Position numbers and translations under genes: made by a program | DNA from: Egibacteraceae bacterium | GTDB taxonomy: Bacteria; Actinomycetota; Nitriliruptoria; Euzebyales; Egibacteraceae | NCBI GenBank assembly: GCA_030447925.1 | Contig: JAUJNX010000001.1 | Span: 960,973 to 1,024,972, forward strand | Reading direction: 5' to 3' | DNA length: 64,000 nucleotides | Part shown: in pieces, positions 27,720 through 35,219 of the stretch | Position numbering within the stretch: position 1 is the stretch's first letter | Layout of the letters: every line of letters begins with the position of its first letter | The notes under the pieces: generated by a model | Database searches by the model: none | The model's input: the letters and a program-made list of their open reading frames with translations, nothing else | Told to the model about the DNA's origin: nothing

Positions 27720-28439
27720 TCAGGCGCCGAGCAGGACGCTGATGGTCAGCGCGACGATCACGGTGTTGTAGGCGAACGCGAAGACGGCGTGGCCCAGCAC
27801 CGCCCGGCGCATGGGCCCCGTGCCCGTGGCCACGGCGACATCGGTGGTGCCGAAGGTCGTGGCCACCGCGATCGAGAAGTAGGAGAAGTCCCAGTCGTCG
27901 GGCTGCTCGCGCCCGGGGAACTCCAGCGGCCGGTCGGCGACGGCGTCGTAGTACCGCACCGCGTAGTGCTGGGCGAACTGGACGTGGGCGAACAGCCAGG
28001 ACAGGGCCACCGCGAGGACCGAGGACGGCGAGGACCAGGGGTGCGCCGGGCAGCAGGTCACCCCGGCGCGGCAGCGCCCACGCCGCCGCCGCGTAGAAGC
28101 TGGCGAAGGTCGCGACCACCCGCACGCTGAGCCGCCCGGACAGCCAGCGGCGCAGGCGCGAGCGCGGGACCCGGTGCTCGGCGATGCGCGCCGCCACACC
28201 CGCGCTGTCGCTGCGCCGGAACAGCACGGCCGTCAGCGCCTGGTAGACCGCGGCGTACACGCCCCAGATCAGCAGGCTGCCCGCCAGGGGGTACGGGGCC
28301 AACCCCGATTCCCCCGAGCCCGACCGCGGCCGCGTACGCCGCGTAGGCGACGATGCTCGCGGTCCACTGCCGCCACGACTCCGACAGGAGCCGCGGCGCG
28401 CGCCCCGCGCGGGGCGCGCGCCAGGGGCGGCGGGGTCAT
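27720..28439 (-). pseudogene. DUF1345-type membrane protein, several apparent indels
   Basis: The clean C-terminal part has the DUF1345 hallmark DDWDFSYFSIAVATTFGTTDV followed by hydrophobic helices (VFAFAYNTVIVALTISVLLG). Upstream helices (SLLIWGVYAAVYQALTAVLF, VRVVATFASFYAAAAWAL, and TASIVAYAAYAAAVGLG) are in other frames. The breaks fall near 28020, 28310 and inside the GC palindrome near 28400. The ATG at 28439 overlaps the upstream stop as ATGA. The family is a bacterial membrane family of unknown function. As given the gene is broken, but the damage is of single-base type. Confidence 0.75.
28395..28422. repeat. Perfect 28-bp GC-only palindrome
   Basis: A 14-bp sequence is followed directly by its exact reverse complement, with no spacer and no A or T. 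It lies just inside the start of the DUF1345 gene. It could form a cruciform or an RNA hairpin over the start region. It is also where the reading frame of that gene becomes unclear, so a sequencing or assembly problem at this site is possible. Confidence 0.8.
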
Positions 28440-29114
28440 GCGCGGGGGCCGACGGACAGGGCCACGGGCGGGTCACCGGGAGGGGTGCGGCGGACGCGCA
28501 GCCAGGTGACGACGTGGTCGTTGGGGAAGAACTCCTGGCGCGGCTGGCCGCGGGGGTCGCGCCCCAGGACCGGCTCCAGGGTGTCGATCGCCGGCTCCAT
28601 GGGCGTCAGCAGCGACCCCGGCCCTGCCAGCGACAGGTCGGCCCACACCGGACCGGGCAGCGGCGCCCGGCCGCCCCAGTCCGCGGCCAGCCGGTCGCGC
28701 AGGGCGCGCTTGGCGTCCCGGCGGCCCGGGCGGGGGACGTCCGGGGCGACGACGGCCACCGCCACGCGGCCCGGCGGCGGGGCGCCGCGAGGGCGGCGGG
28801 GTCGGCCGCCGCGATCCCCACCCCGCCGACCGGCCCGTCGCGCCGGGTGGCGACCACGACGTCGAGGTCGGCCAGCCGCGCCCCCAGCACGCCGCCGTCG
28901 CGCAGCCCCGCGACCACCACCTCCACCAGCGAGTCGAGGTCGACGAAGCGCCCCGGCGCGACGGTGAAGTCCAGGACCAGCCCCCGCGCCGGCGTCAGCC
29001 CGGCGGGCCGCCCGCGCGACCCCCGCCCGCCACCGCCGGTCCGCGTCCCGCCGGACGGCGGCGGCGGGGCGCCCCGAACACGCGCGCGGTCGGGGCGGGG
29101 TCCCAGGTGGTCAT
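28436..29114 (-). pseudogene. Unknown soluble protein, apparent frameshifts
   Basis: I do not recognise this gene. Corrected, it would start at the ATG at 29114 (MTTWDPAPTARVFGAP), preceded by AGGA. A Gly/Pro/Arg-rich stretch leads into a folded-looking region (LVLDFTVAPGRFVDLDSLVE, LADLDVVVATRRDGPVGGVG). In another frame it continues with VAVAVVAPDVPRPGRRDAKR and WADLSLAGPGSLLTPMEPA, ending at 28436. Frame changes fall near 29080 and 28785. The DUF1345 start overlaps its stop (ATGA). The dipeptide pattern is that of real coding sequence in both parts. Confidence 0.5.
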
Positions 29115-29134
29115 CGCGGGTTCCTACCACCCGG

Positions 29135-29386
29135 TCAGGTCCCCCGCGCCGGACGGACGGGCGGGTCGGGCAGCGCCTTGGCCGCCACGAGGTCCGCCTC
29201 GGCCACCCGCGCGACCGATCCGTCCCGCCGCCGCACCGCCAGGATCCCGCCCTCCCAGGACAGCAGCGTGCCCACCGCGTCGGTCAGCGTGGGACCGCCG
29301 GGGACCTCGGGGGCGATGCGGGAGCGCACGGTCACGCGGGCGCCGACGTCGGCGGGGGACAGGCGCACCAGGTGCTGGGGACCCAT
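29135..29386 (-). CDS. Small SH3-like domain protein, resembles Rv0428c-type N-terminal domain
   Basis: This 83-aa protein has a pattern (VGARVTVRSRIAPEVPGG, then TDAVGTLLSWEGGILAVRRRDG, VARVAEADLVAAKALPDPP) that resembles the SH3-like domain found at the N-terminus of actinobacterial GNAT acetyltransferases of the Rv0428c type. Here it ends right after that domain and the acetyltransferase part is not visible downstream. The assignment is by memory of the family pattern and moderate. The ATG at 29386 gives the minimal domain; a GTG four codons earlier is possible. It is divergent from ferredoxin. Confidence 0.6.
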   Translation of the reverse strand: MGPQHLVRLSPADVGARVTVRSRIAPEVPGGPTLTDAVGTLLSWEGGILAVRRRDGSVARVAEADLVAAKALPDPPVRPARGT

Positions 29387-29472
29387 CGGGGTCACCGCCG
29401 GGCTTGCGGGTATGGTGCGGGCGGTGTTGCGGTGCGCCGACCTCGTCCCACACTGGGGCTCAGGCGTGAGTG

Positions 29473-29490
29473 GGCGTCCGGGAGGACGCC
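29473..29490 (+). promoter_or_regulatory. Stem-loop in the ferredoxin 5' leader
   Basis: Seven-bp arms (29473-29479 and 29484-29490) flank a GGGA loop, 22 bp before the fdxA start and just upstream of its CAGGAG ribosome site. It may stabilise the mRNA or modulate translation. I match no known riboswitch. Confidence 0.3.
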
Positions 29491-29512
29491 GGGACTGCCA
29501 GGAGCGGAATCC

Positions 29513-29833
29513 ATGACGTACACGATCGCAGAGCCGTGCATCGACGTGAAGGACAAGGCCTGCGTCGAGGAGTGCCCGGTCGACTGCATCTACGAGGGCG
29601 AGCGGATGCTCTACATCCAGCCCGACGAGTGCGTCGACTGCGGGGCGTGCGAGCCGGCCTGCCCGGTCGAGGCCATCTTCTACGAGGACGACGTCCCGGA
29701 CGAGTGGCGCGAGTTCACGCCGATCAACGCGCAGTACTTCAACGACGACGTGACGGGGCTGGGCTCCCCGGGCGGGGCGGCCAAGGTCGGCCCGTCGGGC
29801 AAGGACCACCCGACCATCGCCGCCTGGGCGTAG
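29513..29833 (+). CDS. fdxA: 7Fe ferredoxin (3Fe-4S/4Fe-4S)
   Basis: This 106-aa electron carrier is of the actinobacterial FdxA type. The first cluster motif is CVEECPVDCIYEG, where the second Cys of a classical CxxCxxC is replaced, giving a 3Fe-4S site. The second is CVDCGACEPACPVEAI, a full 4Fe-4S motif. The family tail EFTPINAQYF follows. The ATG at 29513 has CAGGAGCGG upstream. Such ferredoxins serve cytochromes P450 and other reductases. The neighbouring genes do not indicate a partner. Confidence 0.96.
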   Translation: MTYTIAEPCIDVKDKACVEECPVDCIYEGERMLYIQPDECVDCGACEPACPVEAIFYEDDVPDEWREFTPINAQYFNDDVTGLGSPGGAAKVGPSGKDHPTIAAWA

Positions 29834-30607
29834 CTAGACGGCCGCCGCGGCGGCCGCGGACAGGATCGACCCCGCCGTCCCCCGGACGACCAGCGTCGCC
29901 AGGGGGTCGAGCGGGGTCGCCTCGTTGTTGACGATGCCCAGCCGCGCCCCCCGCCGGGCGGCGGCGGCGGGCAGGCCGGCGGCGGGCTGCACCTTGAGGG
30001 TGGACCCGACCGCCCGCACCGTCCGCGCCGCGGCGAGCCGGGCCGTGGCCTCCTCCAGCACCCCGGGGAACAGGTTCTGGCCGAAGCTGACGGTCGCCGC
30101 CTTGAGGATCCCGCCGCAGCCGGGGCAGGCGGGGTCGGCCTCGCCGGCGTCCACGCGGTCGAACGCCCAGCTGGTGGGGGCGCGGAACCCGCAGCCGTCG
30201 GGGGTCCCCGCCCGCGGCGCGGTGCCGACGCAGAGGACGTCGCGCGACGTGCCGTGCAGCTCGACGACGCGGCGCGACCCGGCGGCCTGGTGGAGCCCGT
30301 CGATGTTCTGGGTGACCACCCCGTCGACCAGCCCGGTCGCCTCCAGGCGCGCCAGGGCCAGGTGACCCGCGTTGGGCCGGGGCTGGACGCTCCAGAACTC
30401 CCGCCGCATGGCCCAGGCGCGGACGCGCACCTCGGGCGAGCGCACGTACCGCGAGAACGTGAACAGCTTGGGGTCGTGCCGCGTCCACACCCCGCCGGCG
30501 GACCGGAAGTCGGGGATCCCCGACTCGGTGGAGATGCCGGCACCGGTGAACGCGACGACCCCGCCCTCGGCCAGCAGCGCGCCGAGCGCGTCGGCGCTCA
30601 GGAGCAC
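29834..30607 (-). CDS. Sir2-family NAD-dependent protein deacylase
   Basis: This sirtuin of about 257 aa has the NAD-binding motifs VVAFTGAGISTESGIPDFRS and TQNIDGLHQAAGS, the catalytic His in VELHGTSRDV, and GSTLKVQPAAGLP. The zinc site is partly unusual. The second pair is normal (CPGCGG), but the first cysteines are 12 residues apart (CVGTAPRAGTPDGC) instead of CxxC. The likely start is a GTG at 30607 that overlaps the Fur-family gene by 10 bp, so it is the third gene of a znuC-zur-sir2 transcription unit. That pairing with a zinc regulator is not a standard one I know. Its stop forms a CTAG. Confidence 0.88.
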   Translation of the reverse strand: MLLSADALGALLAEGGVVAFTGAGISTESGIPDFRSAGGVWTRHDPKLFTFSRYVRSPEVRVRAWAMRREFWSVQPRPNAGHLALARLEATGLVDGVVTQNIDGLHQAAGSRRVVELHGTSRDVLCVGTAPRAGTPDGCGFRAPTSWAFDRVDAGEADPACPGCGGILKAATVSFGQNLFPGVLEEATARLAAARTVRAVGSTLKVQPAAGLPAAAARRGARLGIVNNEATPLDPLATLVVRGTAGSILSAAAAAAV

Positions 30608-31029
30608 TCCCCGCAGACACCGAAGATGTCGGCCCGGTGGCCGGTCACCTGGTAGCCCCGCCGCCCGGCGACCTCGCGGACCCACTGCTCGACCTGGTCG
30701 GCCTCCAGCTCCTCCACCTTGCCGCAGACCTCGCAGACGAGGTGGTGGTGGTGCTGGTCGCCGCACAGCCGAAAGGCCTGCTCGCCCTCGCGCACGAAGA
30801 CGTCAAGGAAGTCGGCATCGGCCAGGGCGGTGAGGGTCCGGTACACGGTGGTGAGGCCGACCGGCTCGCCCGCCGCCCGCAGCTCGCCGTGCAGGTCCTG
30901 CGCGGTCACCGCGTCGGACCGGTCGCGCAGGGCGGCCAGCACCGTCCGCCGCTGGCGGGTCGCGCGCAGGCCCGCGTCGCGCAGCGCGTGGTCCGCCTGC
31001 ACCGCCACCGGGATCTCCTGGGCCGTCAC
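30598..31029 (-). CDS. zur: Fur-family zinc-type repressor
   Basis: This 143-aa metalloregulator has an N-terminal winged helix (GLRATRQRRTVLAALRD, then VGLTTVYRTLTALADADFLD), the metal-site segment CGDQHHHHLVCEVCGKVEEL, and a C-terminal CGEC pair completing the structural zinc site. Context assigns it as Zur rather than Fur: its GTG start overlaps the stop of an ABC ATPase gene (GTGA) whose partner znuA/znuB genes are divergent next door. Zinc-bound Zur should repress these transport genes, and two similar sites lie in the divergent spacer. Confidence 0.88.
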   Translation of the reverse strand: MTAQEIPVAVQADHALRDAGLRATRQRRTVLAALRDRSDAVTAQDLHGELRAAGEPVGLTTVYRTLTALADADFLDVFVREGEQAFRLCGDQHHHHLVCEVCGKVEELEADQVEQWVREVAGRRGYQVTGHRADIFGVCGECS

Positions 31030-31829
31030 GATGCGGGAATGGTACCGGCGTCGTGGCGCTCCCCGGCCGCGTGCGCGTGGAGGTGCTCGTCGGTGGCGAG
31101 GGCCTCGGCGGTGCGCAGCAGGCGCCCGCCGTAGGCCTCGCGCAGGTTCGCCTCGGTCAGGACCGCCGCCGGCGGGCCCGCGGCGACGACGCGCCCCGCC
31201 AGCAGCACGACGTGGTCGGCGAGCTCCGCGTCGTCCAGGTCGTGGGTCGACAGCACGACGGCTCGCCCGGCAGCGCGCTCCTCGTCCACGACGCGCAGGA
31301 TCCGCTGGCGGGACACGAGGTCCAGCCCCGTGACGGGCTCGTCGAGCAGCAGGACGTCGGCCGCCTGGGCCAGCCCCTGGGCGACCAGGACGCGCTGGCG
31401 CTGGCCGCCCGACAGCTCGCGCAGGTGCCGGTCCGCCAGGTCGGTGATCTCGAGGCGGTCCAGCGCGTCGGCCACGGCCCGCCGGTCCTCCGCGCGCAGG
31501 CGCCGGAGCAGCCCCCGCCCCGCGAAACGGGCCATGGTCACGACCTCGCGGACGGTGACGGGCAGGACCTCGTCCGCGGAACCGGTCTGCAGCACGTAGG
31601 CGACGCGGGTACGGGCCGCGGCGGGGGGCCGCCCGCCGACCGTGAGGGTCCCGGCGCGCAGCGGCACCAGCCCGGCGATGGCCCCGAGCAGCGTGGACTT
31701 GCCCGAGCCGTTGGGGCCCACCAGCGCGGTGGTCGTGCCCGCGGGGACGGCGAGGTCGACGTCGTGCAGGGCGGCGCGGGCGCCGTAGCCCAGCACCACG
31801 CCGCGGCCCTCGACCGCCAACCCGTCCAT
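31026..31829 (-). CDS. znuC: Zinc/metal ABC transporter ATP-binding protein
   Basis: This 267-aa ATPase has Walker A VGPNGSGKSTL, signature ELSGGQRQRVLVAQGLAQ, Walker B VLLLDEPVTGLD and H-loop STHDLDD. The family best fit is the manganese/zinc group (ZnuC/AztA). Its operon continues into zur and sir2, and the binding protein and permease genes are on the opposite strand across an 87-bp spacer. AGGAGGAGG precedes the ATG at 31829. The His-containing tail (HLHAHAAGERHD) is modest but common in zinc transport ATPases. Confidence 0.9.
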   Translation of the reverse strand: MDGLAVEGRGVVLGYGARAALHDVDLAVPAGTTTALVGPNGSGKSTLLGAIAGLVPLRAGTLTVGGRPPAAARTRVAYVLQTGSADEVLPVTVREVVTMARFAGRGLLRRLRAEDRRAVADALDRLEITDLADRHLRELSGGQRQRVLVAQGLAQAADVLLLDEPVTGLDLVSRQRILRVVDEERAAGRAVVLSTHDLDDAELADHVVLLAGRVVAAGPPAAVLTEANLREAYGGRLLRTAEALATDEHLHAHAAGERHDAGTIPAS

Positions 31830-31848
31830 CCCGCCTCCTCCTGAAGCT

Positions 31849-31893
31849 GACGATCATTGTACGCTGTGACTGCCGATGAACATCGTTGTCATC
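31849..31893. promoter_or_regulatory. Two related Zur-box-like sites in the znuC/znuA spacer
   Basis: The spacer is AT-rich relative to the genome. Site 1 (31849-31864) and site 2 (31878-31893) share the core ATC(A/G)TTGT. Site 2 extends into the dyad GATGA-N9-TCATC (31875-31893). The duplication of one motif in front of two divergent zinc transport genes, one unit of which encodes the Fur-family protein, is what a Zur operator pair would look like. It does not match published Zur consensus exactly, as far as I remember it. Confidence 0.45.
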
Positions 31894-31916
31894 TAGTGCG
31901 GGCGAGAGGTTCGATC

Positions 31917-32915
31917 ATGGGTCCGGGGCGGCCGAGGGCAAGGGCGGGGATCGTGGCGCTGGCGCTGGCGCTGGCGCTGGCCGGGTGCGGCGCGGCCGCA
32001 GGCGGCGAGCAGAGCGCCCAGGGGGCGGGGGAGGAGCGCCCCACCGTGGTCGCGACCCACTCGATCCTTGGCGACCTCGTCACCCGGGTGGTGGGCGACG
32101 CCGCGACGGTCGTGACGATCATGCCGCCGGGGGCCGACGCCCACGAGTTCGACGCCTCCGCCCAGCAGATCGAGCTGATGAACGGCGCGGACCTGCTCGT
32201 CGCGAACGGCCTGGGCTTCGAGGAGCAGCTCCTCGAGCCGATCGAGGCCGCCGAGGCCGACGGCGTCGCCGTCCTGGAGCTGGGCGAGGAGCTGGACCCC
32301 ATCCCCTTCGCCGAGGGCGAGGAGCACGCCGAGGAGGAGGGCTCCGAGCACGCCGAGGGCGAGGAGCACGGCCACGAGGGCGACGACCCGCACTGGTTCC
32401 AGGACCCCGACCGGGCCGCGGCAGCCGTCCGCCTGGTCGGCGAGCGCGTCGCGGAGGTCACCGGCGACGACGCCGCGACCGAGCGCGCCGAGACCTTCGC
32501 CGCGGAGCTGGAGGCCCTGGCCGCGGAGGTCGAGGACACGCTGGCCGTGGTGCCGGACGACCGTCGCAAGCTGGTCACCAACCACGACGCCTTCGGCTAC
32601 TTCGCCGACCGCTTCGACTTCGAGGTCGTCGGCGTCATCGTCCCCGGCGGCAGCGACCTGGCCGAGCCCAGCGCTCGCGGGCTCGACGAGCTGGCCGCCA
32701 CCATCGAGGCGGAGGGGGCGCCGGCGATCTTCGCGGAGAACGTGGCGACGGCCGACCTCGCCGACACCCTCGCCGGCGAGGTCGGCGAGGTCGGCGACGT
32801 CGAGGTCGTCGAGCTGTTCAGCGACAGCCTGGGTGAGCCCGGCTCGGAGGCCGCCACCTACCCCGACCTGGTGCGCGCCAACGCGGAGCGCATCGCCGGG
32901 GCGCTGGGCGCCTGA
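31917..32915 (+). CDS. znuA: Zinc ABC transporter substrate-binding lipoprotein
   Basis: This 332-aa cluster A-I binding protein has a lipobox ending LALALAGC. Metal ligands expected in ZnuA/AztC are seen in order: His in PPGADAHEFDAS, His in GDDPHWFQDP and His in LVTNHDAFGYFADRF, with an acidic residue near FAENVATADLADTL. Between the first two is a flexible stretch rich in His, Glu and Gly (EEHAEEEGSEHAEGEEHGH), the zinc-capture loop typical of ZnuA. The ATG at 31917 is preceded by GAGAGG. Its stop overlaps the permease start as TGATG. Confidence 0.94.
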   Translation: MGPGRPRARAGIVALALALALAGCGAAAGGEQSAQGAGEERPTVVATHSILGDLVTRVVGDAATVVTIMPPGADAHEFDASAQQIELMNGADLLVANGLGFEEQLLEPIEAAEADGVAVLELGEELDPIPFAEGEEHAEEEGSEHAEGEEHGHEGDDPHWFQDPDRAAAAVRLVGERVAEVTGDDAATERAETFAAELEALAAEVEDTLAVVPDDRRKLVTNHDAFGYFADRFDFEVVGVIVPGGSDLAEPSARGLDELAATIEAEGAPAIFAENVATADLADTLAGEVGEVGDVEVVELFSDSLGEPGSEAATYPDLVRANAERIAGALGA

Positions 32916-33772
32916 TGGACTGGCTCACCGACCCGCTGTCGCTCGGCTTCCTGCAGCGCGCCCTGCTCGCCGGGTCGCTGGCCGCGGCGACCTGCGCGCT
33001 GGTGGGCATCTGGGTCGTCCTGCGCGGCCTGGCCTTCATGGGCGACGCCCTCGCCCACGGCGTGCTGCCCGGCATCGCGGTGGCCCACGTCGGCGGGGGC
33101 GACACCACCGTCGGGGCCGCCGTCAGCGCCCTGGTCATGGTCGGCGGCGTGAACTACGTGCAGCGCCGGTCTCGCCTGCCCGAGGACACCGGCATCGGCC
33201 TGCTGTTCGTCGGCATGCTCGGGTTGGGCGTCATCATCATCTCCCGTGCGGGGTCCTACTTCGGGGACCTCGTCAGCTTCCTGTTCGGCGCGGTGCTCGG
33301 CGTCACGGCCGCCGACATCGCGCTGCAGGCGGGGGCGCTGGTGATCGCGCTGGCCGCCAGCGTCGTGCTGCACCGGCCGCTGCTCGTCCTCGCCTTCGAC
33401 GAGCGCAAGGCCGAGGTGCTGGGGTTCCGCCCGCGGCTGACGCGGCTCGCCCTGCTCGTCCTGGTCGCCCTGGCGGTCGTGTCGTCGTTCCGCACGGTCG
33501 GCAGCCTGCTGGTGTTCGCGCTGCTCATCGCCCCGCCGGCGACCGCGGCGCTGCTGGCCCGCCGCGTGCCGGTGATGACCGCGGTGGGCATGGCCGTGGG
33601 CGTCGTGGCCGTCTGGATCGGCCTCCTGCTCAGCTACCACCTGGACGTGGCGGCGGGCGCGGCGATCGCGACCGCCGCCGTGGCCCAGTTCTTCGTCGTG
33701 CTCCTGGCCCGCGACGCCCTCGCCGCCCTGCGGTCCCGTTCCGCGACCCCGCCTGGCGCGCACCCCTATTAG
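32915..33772 (+). CDS. znuB: Zinc ABC transporter permease
   Basis: This 285-aa ABC-3 family permease has about eight hydrophobic segments, including LRGLAFMGDALAHGVLPGIA and TVGSLLVFALLIAPPATAALLA, the family's hallmark region. It overlaps znuA by one base and completes the importer with the divergent znuC. A GGGCCGG hairpin follows the stop at 33812-33828. Confidence 0.93.
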   Translation: MDWLTDPLSLGFLQRALLAGSLAAATCALVGIWVVLRGLAFMGDALAHGVLPGIAVAHVGGGDTTVGAAVSALVMVGGVNYVQRRSRLPEDTGIGLLFVGMLGLGVIIISRAGSYFGDLVSFLFGAVLGVTAADIALQAGALVIALAASVVLHRPLLVLAFDERKAEVLGFRPRLTRLALLVLVALAVVSSFRTVGSLLVFALLIAPPATAALLARRVPVMTAVGMAVGVVAVWIGLLLSYHLDVAAGAAIATAAVAQFFVVLLARDALAALRSRSATPPGAHPY

Positions 33773-33811
33773 GTCGACGCCGGGGTCCGGGGTGCCGGCC
33801 GTCCCTCCGCG

Positions 33812-33828
33812 GGGCCGGGGGCCGGCCC
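33812..33828 (+). terminator. Hairpin downstream of znuB
   Basis: Seven-bp GC arms (33812-33818, 33822-33828) flank a GGG loop, 40 bp after the znuB stop. No T-run follows. The rest of the 269-bp gap to the surface protein gene shows no gene I can support. Confidence 0.4.
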
Positions 33829-34041
33829 GCACGGACGAGGCACGACGGTCCCACGAGCTGGGCGGCTGACGCGCGGGTCGGCGGGGCGGCGCCGAAGCCT
33901 GGGTCCCGCCCGGCCGGGCGCTGGGTCCTGTCCGGGGGCACGAGGTGGCGCACCGGGTTGATGGGTAGCCGGCAGATGAGCTGCAACCGCGCGCACGCCC
34001 CTCCACGTCACCGGTGGCACACCATCGACGAAGGACAGACC

Positions 34042-35082
34042 ATGCGTACACGACTGCTCGTGCTCGGTGCCCTCCTGCTCGTGCTCCCGCTCGCGCTCGC
34101 GGGCGTGGCGTCGGCGCAGGCCGGCACCGGCGAGCTCGAGCTCAACCACGACCGCGACACCCCCGCGTCGGTCACCGTCGGGGTCATCGCGGAAGGCCAG
34201 AGCGAGGAGACCAGCCTGGGCTCGGTCGCCGCCGGCGACCTGGGCGGCTTCGAGCTGCCCGAGGGCGATCACCGCCTGTCGCTGTACGACGGGGACGGCA
34301 CCCAGCTGCTCAGGGACTACGCATTCAGCATCACCGGGGGGCAGACCCTCGAGCTGTACGCCTCCCAGCTGCTGGGCGACGAGGCCGAGGAGGAGGACGG
34401 CACCGGCACGCTGGTGTTCCGCCACGACCTGGACGAACCGGCCACGGTCGCCGTCGGGATCCTCTACGAGGGCGAGACGGAGGAGCAGCAGCTCGGCACG
34501 GTGCCCGACAACGACGCGCGCGGGTTCCCGGCCCGGGTCGGCACGCACCTGCTCGCCGTGTACGACCCCGACGGCACCCAGTTGCTGCGCGGCTATGAGG
34601 TCACGATCACCCGCGGTCAGCAGACGTCGGTGTCCGCCTCCGACCTGCTCGGCGGCGAAAGCGACGACAGCGACGCCGACGCGGGCCTGCTGATCTTCTA
34701 CAACGACGGTTCGGCGGACCTGACCCTCGAGGCCGTCGAGGTCGCGTCCGGCGACCGGATCGACCTCGATGCCCAGGTCGGCGCGGGCAACTCCGGTCAG
34801 GTCACGCTGCCGACCGGCAAGATCCGGGTCCTGGCCTACCGGGCCGACGACGACGTCTTCGCGGGCGAGGCCACCGTGACGATCACGAGCGGGGGCAGGA
34901 CCGGGCTCGACGCCAGCGACCTGGTCACCGCCGACGACGACGACGAGATCCGCACCCCGACGCGCGTGGACACCGGTGCGGGCGGCACCGCCGGCACCGG
35001 CGTGGCCGCGGTCGTGGTCCCGACGCTGCTCGCCGCCGGCGCCGCGCTGGCCGGGTCCCGCGCGCTGCGCCGGGCAGCCTGA
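34042..35082 (+). CDS. Surface-anchored protein with three ~90-aa repeats
   Basis: This 346-aa exported protein has a signal peptide (MRTRLLVLGALLLVLPLALA, cleaved near ASAQA), three tandem repeats and a C-terminal membrane anchor (VAAVVVPTLLAAGAALAG) followed by a basic tail. Repeats 1 (about 28-115) and 2 (about 116-212) are close. Both run GTGxLxxxHDxDxPA, then VxVGxxxEG, LYDGDGTQLLRDY or VYDPDGTQLLRGY, then SxSQLLG or SASDLLG, ending in acidic linkers. Repeat 3 (about 213-300) is more divergent. The pattern suggests beta-sandwich modules on the cell surface. I do not recognise the family. GAAGGACAGACC precedes the ATG. A strong hairpin follows it, then the IS5-type element. Confidence 0.8.
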   Translation: MRTRLLVLGALLLVLPLALAGVASAQAGTGELELNHDRDTPASVTVGVIAEGQSEETSLGSVAAGDLGGFELPEGDHRLSLYDGDGTQLLRDYAFSITGGQTLELYASQLLGDEAEEEDGTGTLVFRHDLDEPATVAVGILYEGETEEQQLGTVPDNDARGFPARVGTHLLAVYDPDGTQLLRGYEVTITRGQQTSVSASDLLGGESDDSDADAGLLIFYNDGSADLTLEAVEVASGDRIDLDAQVGAGNSGQVTLPTGKIRVLAYRADDDVFAGEATVTITSGGRTGLDASDLVTADDDDEIRTPTRVDTGAGGTAGTGVAAVVVPTLLAAGAALAGSRALRRAA

Positions 35083-35098
35083 ACTGCGCGGATCGTCC

Positions 35099-35134
35099 CC
35101 GCGGCGCCCGGTCCCCCCGGTCCGGGCGCCGCGG
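35099..35134 (+). terminator. Strong hairpin terminator after the repeat protein
   Basis: Perfect 13-bp arms (35099-35111 and 35122-35134), all G and C, flank a 10-nt loop, 16 bp after the stop. Confidence 0.65.
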
Positions 35135-35219
35135 CGTCCACCCAGCACCCGGCCGCCCACGACGCGCCCTGGGGCGCCCCTCAAACGCCGGGCGGCGCAC
35201 GAAAAAGGAGAAGCGCTAG

